Source: Nereocystis luetkeana
Lineage: Eukaryota; Sar; Phaeophyceae; Laminariales; Laminariaceae
Length of the DNA: 64,000 nt
Direction of reading: 5' to 3'
Assembly (NCBI GenBank): GCA_031213475.1
Contig: JARUPZ010000002.1
Coordinates: forward strand, 16,845,069-16,909,068
In this document: positions 1 through 10,114 of the stretch, piece after piece
How positions within the stretch are numbered: the first letter of the stretch is position 1
Layout: each line of letters opens with the position of its first letter
Program-made: the position numbers and the translations under genes
The notes under the pieces: model-generated
The model's database searches: none
Told to the model about the DNA's origin: nothing
The model's input: only the letters and a program-made list of their open reading frames with translations

Positions 1-787
1 GCAGTTTTTGTTTCTTGGGAGCGGGGCGTGTTTGACGCAAAACTTTCGGTATAGTGACCGCGTCATCACTTACTCGTTTCCGCGGTAAACTTCGGCCTGC
101 CCTCCCTCAGTGCCTGGTTGGCGCACGAGACAACCGCGCTCGGTGTATTCGATGCATTCAGGAGCAACTCGTTTTGGGTCGTGTCTCACTGAAGGCGCTC
201 TGATTTTTTCACCCCCTGTCGTCTCTTATGAGGCCCGTAGCGCGCTTGTTTTCTTGATGACCGCACGGACTACTCGGGAAGTGAGGCAGTGTCATCCGTC
301 TTTCTCCACGGCAAGTCCCTCGAGCACGAGCAGCAGAAAAAAATTGAACAAATCTACACGAAAGGGATCGAAAATGAATGAAGCTAACAAAAAAAAACAC
401 TAAAATCTGTCCACGCCGCTCCTCTGACTCTACAGTGTAATGTGCCTCTCGGTCGCACGAAAACAGCGTGCGGTACCTAGCGCAGACGCCTACGTATGCC
501 ATGCTTTGCGAAGCCGTCGACTGAGCATGTGTGCCGTGCGCCACCGACGAGGCCATGAGCGACGCACTTCTATCTATATACGTTCCGCTATTAGATCCTG
601 TCTCGTGACCAAGGACTTAGATTCTGGCGATGAATTGGTGCGTGAACAACAACAATGACAACAACAACAAGAACGACAGCAACAAAAAGAAGAACATCCC
701 ACGGCTCTCACGGACGCATGCACTCATGCACGCCCCCCTCCTCGCGTGGAACTCCGAACCTCCCCCCCCCTCCCCCCCTGTCGGCAG
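1..787. other. Presumed intron or 5' part of the DUS gene; no exon identified
   Basis: No reading frame here resembles the flavin-binding N-terminus of a dihydrouridine synthase, which should precede the exon at 788. The stretch holds a CAA-rich patch at about 646-690 and a C-rich polypyrimidine run at 760-780 that leads into the acceptor AG at 786-787. It is read as the end of an intron whose upstream exons lie left of the window, or as exons too short to recognise. Confidence 0.4.
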
Positions 788-3700
788 GATCCGGAGCGCG
801 TTCGAGAGATCACGTACGGTATGATCCGAAAGGTCACGCGGACTCCGATCACGGTCAAGTGCCGAATAGGGGTCGACGACAAGGACTCGTGAGTCTTGCA
901 GCAGCCGCACGCACGCACGCGTGGTGGCGGCAGCAGCATGTGTTGGTTTGAAGGGATAGTCTACTGGCCTACTCAGTCTATCCTACTCGGTCAGCGCTTG
1001 CTAAGCCCACCCCCCTCCCTTCCCCTCCTCATCGTGTGCTTTTTTATTTGCCTGCAACTCCCGCACTAGTTTGGTATTCGTACCGTAGGTTATCTCACCG
1101 AAAACTTGTAGTTTGTGAGTTTGATGCCTTCTAAGCAGCGGTACTCGCTTCGGTTCCGAGAAGGCAGACAGACCGGTGGTAGCCTTGTGTCATGCGGTAA
1201 CACCCTTGAGCCCGAACGATGCTCTTAGTAGGAGACCGGTCGTTTCTCGCGCGTCAAGCTCAATCGTGGAAAAAACTACTTGGAATTAGTGTGGGGGTAG
1301 CTTTCTTCTGAGGCGCAAAGGGTGGAGAACTCGTGTTTCAACACCGAGCGACGCTTCTCACTACAGTAGATCGACTGCGCGGCCAGGGAAGACGGCCGTC
1401 TGCGACTGCTGTGGAGCGCGGTTTCAATCGAGCGGTGCGAAGCTTTGGGTGCTGGGATTGTCTGCGCAGCGCGTGAGCAACTGCTGGCGCTGCATGCACG
1501 AACGACAGAAAAGTATCATGTCTATGTGCACGCCATAGGCATGCCAGGTCACGTAGCCTACGGCAATGTGGGATGGGACGCGACGACGGCTTACGCCATC
1601 TACATATATGGGATGGGACAGGACGGCTTGTTAGACCTATGGGATAGGACTGGACGGGACGGCTTACACAATTTACATATCGCCAAAGAGACCGGTATTA
1701 ATCTGATGGTGTGCTGCATCGGCAGACCTAGCGGAGAAAACATTATACCACCACCGACCCCCCCCCCCTCTCCCCCATCCCCTCCCCCCGGCGATGCCGA
1801 ATATTTCGAACGCTCTTATTATCTTCTCTACAGCTACGAGGAGCTGACGGGGTTCGTGCGGGCCGTAAAAGCGGCGGGTGTCGACCACGTCATCGTGCAC
1901 GCGCGCAAGTGCTTGCTCAATGGACTGTCGACGACGGCCAATCGCACCGTTCCGCCGCTGCGGTACGACGTCGTGCACCGATTAGCGCTAGAGTTTCCCG
2001 AGTTGGAAATCGTCTTGAACGGCGGCGTAGGTAACTTGCGCGAGGTGAACGACCACCTCTTGGGACGGGGCGAGTGGGGGGGTTACGGTGGGGGCGTTGC
2101 CGGGGTTATGGTCGGGCGTGCGAGCTACTTCGACCCGTGGACCTTCCGGCATACGGACAGCGCCGTCTACGGTTCGACCGACCCAGGTAAAAGATATGTT
2201 CGGTTTTGACAGACCCTTACTTTTCAATCCTTGACTCTTATTCAAACATTGTTACGAGTTCTTGTTATTTATAGTTCATTTTTTGCGGTGAGCGTAGACA
2301 CGCAGACGAACGAACGAACGAACGGGCAAACAAACGAGCAAGCAGGCAAACAAACGAACGAACGTGTGTTGTGCATGTGTGTAAATCGTGCGCTTCGTGT
2401 TTTTAGGGCAATGAAAGGGTGTCCTCCCCCCCCCCCCTCGTATATTTTTTTGTTGGTGTAGTTGCAGTTGTTGTTTCTCACATCAACTCGTCGCCGTAGT
2501 CTAATACATGGTCACAAGACGGGTTCATGTAGTTCTGGGAGAGAAGGAGATAGTGTGTACCAGGTATAGGTCAGGCATGAAAATCGAAAAAATAGTTCAG
2601 GATCAAAATTAATGGAAAGCACGCAAACGCAGAAATTGCGGTACTCCGCGCGGATTGTCGCGGCACCCTGTCGTCCTCCGACCCGACAGACCCAAGCATC
2701 TGCTCGACGTCGTACGCAGACATTTCCCCCGTATTAAGCCGCTGGTCTGTCCTCTTGGTGCAACCTATAACACACGTAGCACCCTCTTGATGACTTTCCC
2801 TGGTCCCCTGTGTTGTGGTTTTTTAGTTTTGTTCTGCTGGGTGCGATTGTTTTTCACCACCGGTTGTTTTTTTTTCTTCTCGATTTTGCTTTTTCTTCCA
2901 TTCCAGAATTGTGTAGGAACCTGTTTTTTTCGACCACAGACTTAGATTATGGTTCCTCGTACGTATGAGCTCATGGGTTAACTCAGCCCTTTTTTTCGAC
3001 CTGCGCTGTGAAGAAAGTAGTATGTAATTTTAATTTCGAGTAATTTGTCGCGGAAGCGGGAGGGCGGTCCTAAAATGGGGTTAAGCTTGATGTTCACCAG
3101 GATAATTAAAAACGCGGGGGGAAAATAGGTGACAACAACAACCTTTTCACAAGTACAAAAATCGGTGAACGTTTCTCCACGTCTCGGCAGGCTTTACGCG
3201 GCGCGAGATAATGGAGCGCTGCGTGGACACGTTCACGGAATACGTCCGGGAGGGGCGGATGGAAGGCCCCGAGCGCAACAGAACCCGGCATCACTGCTTG
3301 GGGACGCTGGTGAAGCCTCTCGGGTACCTTTCGTCGGGCGCCAAGGTAATAGAACGCATTTATACGACCTCGTATTTTGTTGCTTGATCACCAAATGGAA
3401 ATCTTGACACGAACGCCTCGACACAGTTAAGACACCCGTGTATTCAGATGTACCAGGGTAGTTGTTTTTATCAATTTCCTCGTACGCACTGATAGGGCAC
3501 CCAAGCGTCTGAAAAAATAATGGCCGAAATCATAGTTATTATACTGTCCTGTTGATCCTGGTCGGGATAGCTGAGATGTCACCGACCTCTATCTGACACT
3601 ACTAGTGGGAGGAATCAAGGGCAAACGCGCGACTGATGTATCGCGCGGCTTGCAAAATCAAGTAAGGTACAAGTATCGAGCTTACTATTATCACGAGTAA

Positions 3701-4147
3701 TCGGGAGAACTCAAACCCGACTACATACCTTGTGCGTACGGGTTTGATGAAAAAGTAATCTCAAAACTCGCTGTAGACGTCAACGTTCTGCGTGGGTTTT
3801 TACAAAAATAGGCTCGAAAGACGCTGTAATCGACAACGTTCTTGCGTTGGTTTCTACTCAACAAGAGCTCATTTTTATTTTTTATTTTTCAAGAACTAAC
3901 GTCCGCTGCGCGCGCCGGCGAAAAAACAAAAACGGGGCATCCTGTTTCTCTGGGCGAACAGGGCAGCCGAAAGTTCCGGCAAGAGCTGGGGCGCGCGGTG
4001 CAGGCGCAATCCAAGATCGATCCGGACACTGACGCGCTCCGCGAGGTGGTGGAGGGAGCGATGGCGCTGATGCCGGACGAAGCCCTGGACCAGCCCGTCG
4101 GAGACCCTCCGGAAGACGCCCTCGGAGTGCACGCGGTTGAGGATTGA
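788..4147 (+). CDS. dusA: tRNA-dihydrouridine synthase, DusA-type (5' partial, four exons)
   Basis: Exons at 788-888, 1834-2186, 3191-3345 and 3962-4147 join in phase (795 nt, 264 residues plus stop). The family uses FMN and NADPH to reduce uridine to dihydrouridine in the tRNA D-loop. Visible family motifs in order are VKCRIGVDD, then SYEEL across the first junction, VHARK followed by GLS and the PPLRYD segment, NGG in the barrel strand, GVMVGRA (phosphate-binding end of the TIM barrel) and, in exons 3-4, the helical C-terminal domain (RHH...GTLVKPLGY, then KFRQELG). The N-terminal third, with the flavin-binding strand and the catalytic cysteine loop, is not found in the window. Introns begin GT and end AG; the acceptor of the first exon lies behind a C-rich tract. 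The long frame starting at 1445 is mostly intron read-through. The gene converges on the NASP gene at 6131. Confidence 0.88.
2303..2364. repeat. Degenerate ACGA/CAAACGAACG simple repeat
   Basis: A run of ACGA and CAAACGAACG units inside the third visible DUS intron region. It has no coding potential of its own. Confidence 0.6.
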
Positions 4148-5030
4148 CGCGATGCTTTTTAGTTTCGCTCTTCTTGCAGGATTTAGCTATGTACACAGCA
4201 GCAGCACGTCGCTTGAGGAGGGTAGTGGCTTTTTTTTTTGTTTCCTGTATTTTTTTCAGGTGTACGACCACTTTGTTTGTCGCCGTTCGCGCGGGACGCT
4301 TGTGGTATGGGAGTGGATGGCCGGAAGCCGTTTTTCCACGAATCAGATTCCTTCAATCGGATTATCTTTTTCAGCAGTTTTTGAGAAAAAAACGATGAGA
4401 GTGCGGGTACTATTTTTTCGTTCTCTCGAGAGCCCGTTTGAGACTCTCGCAGCGCACGTGGAGTTAGGATTTTGAGCGTGATGGGAAATATTCCCGTCTC
4501 TTTTGATTATTTACCATATTTCTTAAGTGGCTCTTTCCTGTTTTTTTTTTGCATGGAAGAATATTTGGGTGTCGTTCGTGTGAAACGCTTGTGATTGATG
4601 TGGAATGGGTGGAGTGTGGTCTCGACTGACCTCGTGAGGGATTGATTGAGCTCGTAATATATTATCGCCGTGGGGCACGACTTGAAACCTTCCAACATTT
4701 TTCAAAAGGAGCTTTTCTCGCCTAGCTCATGTTCTCGCAAGCTGTCGAATCCGACCAGAGCCACCAGCGACCAACTACGTTGATGGTAATACGAGTTTGT
4801 CTGAAGACATCATGCGTCATGCACTGGATGAGTTTTCGACTAACCTTGCCGGCCAAGACGACACAATACATCGTTCGAGAACCACATCAGCATTAACCTC
4901 AAAATATTGGTAAAACGGAACGCAAGGGCGAATACACGCCCTTGCTGCCCTCGCCCCGCTCCTCGCCCCACAACTCCTGATAAGGAGCGCCTCGTGTTAG
5001 GCAGCGAGAGACCTCGCGGCCGGGCGGGGT
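4148..5030. other. Intergenic 3' region of the DUS gene
   Basis: The stretch is T-rich just after the stop at 4147, as expected for a 3' UTR. Two similar blocks occur around 4310-4350 and 4570-4620 (GTGGTATGGGAGTGG-like and GTGGAATGGGTGGAG-like). No exon is recognisable. Confidence 0.4.
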
Positions 5031-5400
5031 AAGGCCAAGGCAAGGCCAAGGCAAGGCCAAGGCAAGGCCAAGGCAAGGCCAAGGCAAGGCCAAGGCAAGG
5101 CCAAGGCAAGGCCAAGGCAAGGCCAAGGCAAGACCAAGGCAAGGCCAAGGCAAGGCCAAGGCAAGGCCAAGGCAAGGCCAAGGCAAGGCAAGGCAAGGCC
5201 AAGGCAAGGCCAAGGCAAGGCCAAGGCAAGGCCAAGGCAAGGCCAAGGCAAGGCCAAGGCAAGGCCAAGGCAAGGCCAAGGCAAGGCCAAGGCAAGGCCA
5301 AGGCAAGGCCAAGGCAAGGCCAAGGCAAGGCAAGGCCAGGCCAGGCCAGGCAAGGCCAAGGCCAGGCAAGGCCAAGGCCAGGCCAAGGCGAGAGGCAAGG
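5031..5400. repeat. 11-bp minisatellite (GCCAAGGCAAG)n
   Basis: About 33 near-identical copies of an 11-bp unit run for 370 bp, decaying at the right end into GGCCAGGCAAG variants. Because 11 is not a multiple of 3, each unbroken frame cycles with an 11-residue period (LALPWPCLGLA on the minus strand), so three long minus-strand reading frames appear here. They are repeat artefacts, not genes. Confidence 0.95.
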
Positions 5401-5599
5401 CGAAGCCAAAGTAAGGCAAAGACAATGCCAAGGCAGGGCCGTTCGAGAGCGGCCAAGCCACACCAAGGTCTCGACTCAGGGCAGACCCAGCGAACAAAAA
5501 AAAATAAAGAATAAAAATTCGATGGCTTTTGATTGACGAAAGATATACCTCGGCAGCCTTGAAACGCACAACACCTGCAAACAAAGCAAAAAACGCCCC

Positions 5600-6010
5600 C
5601 CGGACGCTACGGTACCGAGAGCCCTGCCGCAGCATAAAAAACGCTTATATTACGTACACTAAATGTCACGAGACGCCTTCGCTCGTGGAAACCTATCACT
5701 TGCTCCCGCGAGCCGAGAACCCTAGCCCTGCCGCAGCAACAAAAAAGCTATACAGTGTAAGACCCCTGCTAAGGTAACGAGTACTAAGAAAGCCAGGCCT
5801 GACATTTACAGCGAAGACAAAAAATTCGGGAGCCGCTATACTGAACGTAGTGTAGAACGCACCCGTTCTCAAATAAGAAATCCAGCCTAGGCCAGCTTTC
5901 CTGTTTCTTAGTAGGTGTCCTGCAGTGTATGAAGTACTAAACACCTCGAATCGCCTTCGCTCGTGAGAACCCACCACTTGCCCGCGCAATCCGCCCAAAG
6001 CCCTGCCGCG
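5600..6010. repeat. Imperfect direct repeats (CGCCTTCGCTCG / CCCTGCCGC blocks)
   Basis: A block that includes CGCCTTCGCTCGTG, a CACTTGC segment and GCCCTGCCGC occurs at 5673-5740 and again at 5949-6012; a shorter piece with GAGAGCCCTGCCGCAGC lies at 5616-5634. The three pieces are diverged and lie just beyond the 3' end of the NASP gene. Confidence 0.6.
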
Positions 6011-6130
6011 CGCGCGATGCACCCCCCTACTACTCGTACCACTCTAACAACCCGCTCTCGCCTCCACCCCCGCCTCCGCCCTCAAAAGCGACGATGCATC
6101 TCGAAGTTCCTAGCCTGTTTTTTGTTTCCT

Positions 6131-9100
6131 TCACGAGTTGCTCTTCGCCTTCTTGGCAGTATCACCCCCCGTGGCCTCCGCTTCCTGCCCCCCCCCGCAC
6201 CCTGCCCCTACCCCGTTCGCCGTGGCCGCGGCCACCTTGATCGGGGCCACCTTCGGCGTTGGCCTTCCCTTTCGCTTCACGACCATCACGTTCGCTGCTG
6301 GTGCGCCTGCTGCGCCCCCCCCAATCCCGGAAGAAGAAAACGAAGTCGAAGAGGCGCCGAACCCTCCACCGGCGGTACCTTCCGAGCTGCCAAATCCTGG
6401 AAACCCCGGCGCTCCTGCAGTTCCTGATGGCGCGCCAAAGCCAATGGTAGTAACCTCTCCGGCGCCACTGCTTTCCGAGGCAGCCCCCGCTCCCCCCCCG
6501 TCTCCGCCCCCAAGCGAAGATGAAGCCGATGCGTCCCCGAAGCCGACGGTTGTTGACACGGCACCGCTCTTGTACTCGGCCAGGGCTTCCATGTCCTTGC
6601 CGCTGACCATGGTGTCGATCGTCTCGCGGATGGCGTCCAAAACGTCTTGAAGCTCCTCCGCCGATCCGCTGGCGAGGGAAGCGGGGGCGGCGGCAGCAGC
6701 GGCCGGAGGTTCTTCGCCGGATTCTTGCCCTCTACCTTTGCCTTTGCCCTTGCCCTTGGAGGTTTCGCTGGACGATTCCGCGCTGTCCTCGCCGTTGTTC
6801 TCTTTGCCGGGGGAAACGCACGGTGTCGGCGTTGGCGTTGCAGCCGGCGGCGGCGCGCTCAACGACGAGAGCATGGCCTCGAAGATTCCCGCCGCTAGAC
6901 GGTACTGTTCGAGCGACAGGGCCACCATCGCATCCTTTTTTTTTTCGGGGGGGGGGGTTAGGGGACGGGCAGTGGGGCGGCAGGGGCGGATGCGTTATCA
7001 TTGATTACGATTTCCGACAGAAAAAAAGTACCGGGTAGTGAGGAAATAAAAAGAAGCATTGCTGGGCGAAAAACAAAACAAAGGACCGTCGACCTCAAGA
7101 AACGCAACCGATTCTAAATGAACGTATACCTGGTAAATGACACTCGGTGTATGAAAAACCTACACCAACCCATTTTTTGAAACACAAGGGACAAACGAAC
7201 GAAAAGGAGATACACGAACTTGTCTTGAGACCCATGTCAACACACGTCTGAAAACACAACAAAGGGAACGAGCATGGGGGATAGGAACGTGTCTTGTCGA
7301 CAGCACGAGCGTGTATGTATGCAGCATGCGTGAGGCGTGCTGCGATACGGGTAAAATGTACCTTTTTGTCTACAACGATAGGGGTACTGTGCCTTTTTTG
7401 GCCTACATGCTTTCGCTTCGACCGTACAATAGGACAAGCCTAAATCGTTGGAAATACAATTCGTGCTCTACTACACGAAGATTCGAACCCGTGTCCTCGA
7501 CGACGTCAAATGTGAGGGCGTTGCCTACTGAGCTATATATAGGGGCGAAAGATCGATCGGTTACCCAGCCCAGGGTAAGCCTTATAACATAAGTTCACCA
7601 CACCTGTTTTCAAGGTACGTGCCGTGTGTCAAGTTGTTTAGGGATGGCGCTACAACAAGGTTCTACGAGGCTTGCTGACATTGGGTGTTTCTCGTTGGCC
7701 GGCCTACACTGCAATCAAGTGTATTGTTTAGACGGGATTGAGTGTTCATCGGCTTAACCCGTTTAGAACTGCAGTCCCGTCGTATTGGGGACAAACCAGT
7801 CAAATTCCAAGTAGTTTGTGCAAAAAACGGGACTGCAGTGCTAAAAGGGTCAATTTTTCATCTGATCAAAATCTGTTTTCTGGTGACTTCCGCAGGCGCG
7901 GAGCCTTGTCAATAAGTGTATATAGGTCTAACCCAACCTCGTAGCGCACGTCGCGTGTACCAGGTACCAGGTATAAAAAAAAGCGACAGCACTCGCCCAC
8001 CTTGTCAGCGCCCTCGAGCGTCGACGCGTAGAACAAGGCCTGCGCCCGGCGTACGTGCGCGTCGGCCACGCCTCGAGACACCGGGCACGGCATGGCTAAG
8101 CGGTGCTGCAGGCACTTGTCGAACTCGTCGGCGGCCTCGTTGTACATACCGTTCACCATGTTCAAATCGCCCAGTCGGAGGTGGACCTGTTGTCGCGTCA
8201 AGCGACCGAGGTCGATGGGGGTAGGGCGAGATTTGGGGCAGGGGGGGGGGGGGCGACATGAGCTTCGCTGTTGGGGGTTCGATCAGCACACGGGGTCTCG
8301 TGAACATAGGTGATACGGTTACACACAAATAATACAATACCTGTTACTACTATTGATAACACGGGGTTTCACTAACACGACCACGAGGGTCACTACTAAC
8401 GGGATATGAGTGCTGTAGGTCGCAAACTACTGTTGGAGTTCATAGAGAGCAGTAATATAACGTAATATCATCGTGTGCCGATTGTACCAGGGGTACGAAA
8501 AATAGGACGTACCAGGTACGTGCGTACCTTACGTACACACCAGAGCACAGCAGAGTCTACAAGTTGGTACGAGGTTTATGACAATCGCGCAGCGTCATGA
8601 ACGCATGAACCCCGGTATACCAGGTACCTCGTACAGAGAACAGCATTCGTCCATACGTCCATACTACAAGAACGTCCCAGGCAGTGCATCGCGCTTCCAT
8701 GGTGAACAACAGACGTCTCATCACCGGATGAACCCCTTCATCCGTTTTCGAACACAAACAAGCTGCGCGTACGTTCGTACGATACCACCCCGCTGGTTTA
8801 TCATACCTGGCACGTAAACCAGGTATCAAAGGACAGCAGTCAGTACAATATGCAAGTGTACAAGCAGTACAATGCTCACATGACTGCTGTACGATAAGAC
8901 GTACTCGTAAAGCAGAATTCTACCTTCATCAGCAGTAATTGCTGCTGTAGTAGTGTTCGTGGACCGTGGACAACAATGCTTCGAGGTCGCTGGTGTACGG
9001 TCTTATCCGTCGCTCGAGCCAACAACAACAGCAAACAGGCCCAGCCCACAACTACTCGCAACCCCGTCTTTCTCGCACACCTTGCCGATGGCGACTCGAA

Positions 9101-9614
9101 TCTCCTCTGTCAGCTCCAGCTCGCTGTAAATCCTGCGCGCCATCTCGAGGTTTTCCCAGGCAATCTCCAGGTCTTCCTCAGCCTCCTGGTCTGGCGAAGG
9201 TGCGGCGCCAGCGCCGGCGTCTCCGTCTCCATCTTCAGGGGCGGCTCCCGCCTCTCCCGCGGCGGCGCCCCCGTCCGAGGCTCCACTACCTCCATTCTCG
9301 CTTGCCCCATGGAGCTGGGCGTCTACGATGGCCATGGCCTTCTTCTTCTCGACCTCGGTGATCGCGTCACCGAACACGGCGCCTGATTCCTCGGCGTTGT
9401 ACAGCAGCGAATTTCCGTACTCGTAGTAGAGGGGGGCGAGGGCGGGGCACATCTCGTTTCCGCTGAGGACAGCGACGCGGGTCTCGAGGAGGCCGCTGAA
9501 AAAGTTGACCGCCTCTTCGAGCCGGCCATCATCAATGAGCTTGCGCCCGGCCTTGTACTGGGGGTCCGCGAGCGTGGCCGCCACGGTGTGCTCCTCTTTA
9601 TTGTCCGACGACAT
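6131..9614 (-). CDS. NASP: NASP/Sim3-family histone H3 chaperone with SHNi-TPR repeats
   Basis: Three exons on the minus strand, 9614-9081, 8186-8001 and 6934-6131, join in phase 0 (1524 nt, 507 residues). NASP proteins bind histone H3 (H3-H4) in the nucleus through TPR motifs, one of them interrupted by an acidic stretch. Visible: TPR1 at about residues 13-80 (ADPQYKAGRKLI...YYEYGNSLL), an acidic Gly/Asp/Glu insert at about 105-145, then the resumed helix EEDLEIAWENLEMAR, a second repeat VHLRLGDLNMVNGMYNEAADEF in halves across the first junction, and a third (MVALSLEQYRLAAGIFEAM). The C-terminus has the family-typical TTVGFG element and basic KRKGRP and KKAK nuclear signals. The start MSSDNKEE was chosen at 9614 because the 24 codons upstream are unlike the family. 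The last acceptor is unusual: A-rich sequence instead of a pyrimidine tract. The 5' end faces the eIF4B-like gene. Confidence 0.87.
7461..7569 (-). repeat. tRNA-derived SINE-like sequence or tRNA pseudogene in NASP intron 2
   Basis: On the minus strand a good box A (TAGCTCAGTAGGCAA) is followed by box B (GGGTTCGAATC) at tRNA spacing, but the anticodon stem does not pair well and no clean acceptor stem is visible. A 16-base leader, GGGTAACCGATCGATC, precedes it and recurs with two changes before the copy at 37321. This fits a dispersed tRNA-derived element rather than a working tRNA gene. Confidence 0.6.
7758..7849. mobile_element. piggyBac-like palindromic MITE (copy 1)
   Basis: A 92-bp hairpin element in NASP intron 2 begins CCCGTTTAGAACTGCAG and ends CTGCAGTGCTAAAAGGG. 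It is flanked by TTAA at 7754-7757 and TCAA at 7850-7853, consistent with a TTAA target duplication that has mutated on one side. Confidence 0.85.
8228..8253. repeat. Poly-G tract in NASP intron 1
   Basis: A run of about 12 G near 8241-8252 lies close to the second NASP exon. Read on the minus strand it is poly-C upstream of the acceptor at 8187, so it probably acts as a pyrimidine tract. Confidence 0.6.
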
Positions 9615-10114
9615 GCTGCTGCTATGGGGAGGTTGCCCTGAAATGGTGCAAGGGAGTGACGCTGCCCTGATGTGAGGCAATGTCAACGTCGCTTGCTTGC
9701 TCTAAGTTTTTCGTCTCCCCTCAACAAGTACGCTGCTGTGCTTGCCCCCTCCGTCGCTGCTATGGTTTCTATCTTGATATCCCAGAGCGTGGAAGGTTCA
9801 GCAACCCTCTATTGTCGTTGGTTTCCGCTAACGTCTGGTGCTAACGAACTCCAACGTCGAAGGGGGCAGGTTTTTGAAAAAGGAGGAAGTGAGGGTGCCT
9901 GCCTGGCGCCACCCGTCGGGGTGAAAATATTTGAAAAAACATACAGCCCCCCTTTGAAAATGCTTCAAGGTCATGAAAACCCCTGATGCAGAGTGGGTGG
10001 AGGGGCATAACCAGAAGACATTCAAAAATTGAATTTGGAAGGCAAGGCACCCGCCCCTCGTTCTCCGCACCAAAACTTCACCACTCGCACCACCGAGTGC
10101 AGGCTTCTGCTATC
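9615..10114. promoter_or_regulatory. Shared divergent promoter between NASP and the eIF4B-like gene
   Basis: Only 500 bp separate the two start codons (9614 on minus, 10115 on plus), and no other exon or repeat is visible between them. Both 5' UTRs and promoters must lie here. I see no clear TATA box at a fitting distance. The pairing of a histone chaperone with a translation factor on one bidirectional promoter suggests joint expression in growing cells, which is inference. Confidence 0.55.

Noticed and set aside
1445..1833. N-terminal part of the long plus-strand frame that continues into the DUS exon
   Set aside because: It lies upstream of the acceptor at 1831-1833; splicing from 888 to 1834 restores the unbroken family motif DDKDSYEE.
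4840..5635. Three overlapping minus-strand frames of about 200 codons rich in Leu/Ala/Pro/Trp/Cys
   Set aside because: They are the three frames of one 11-bp tandem repeat, so openness follows from the repeat unit and not from selection for a protein.
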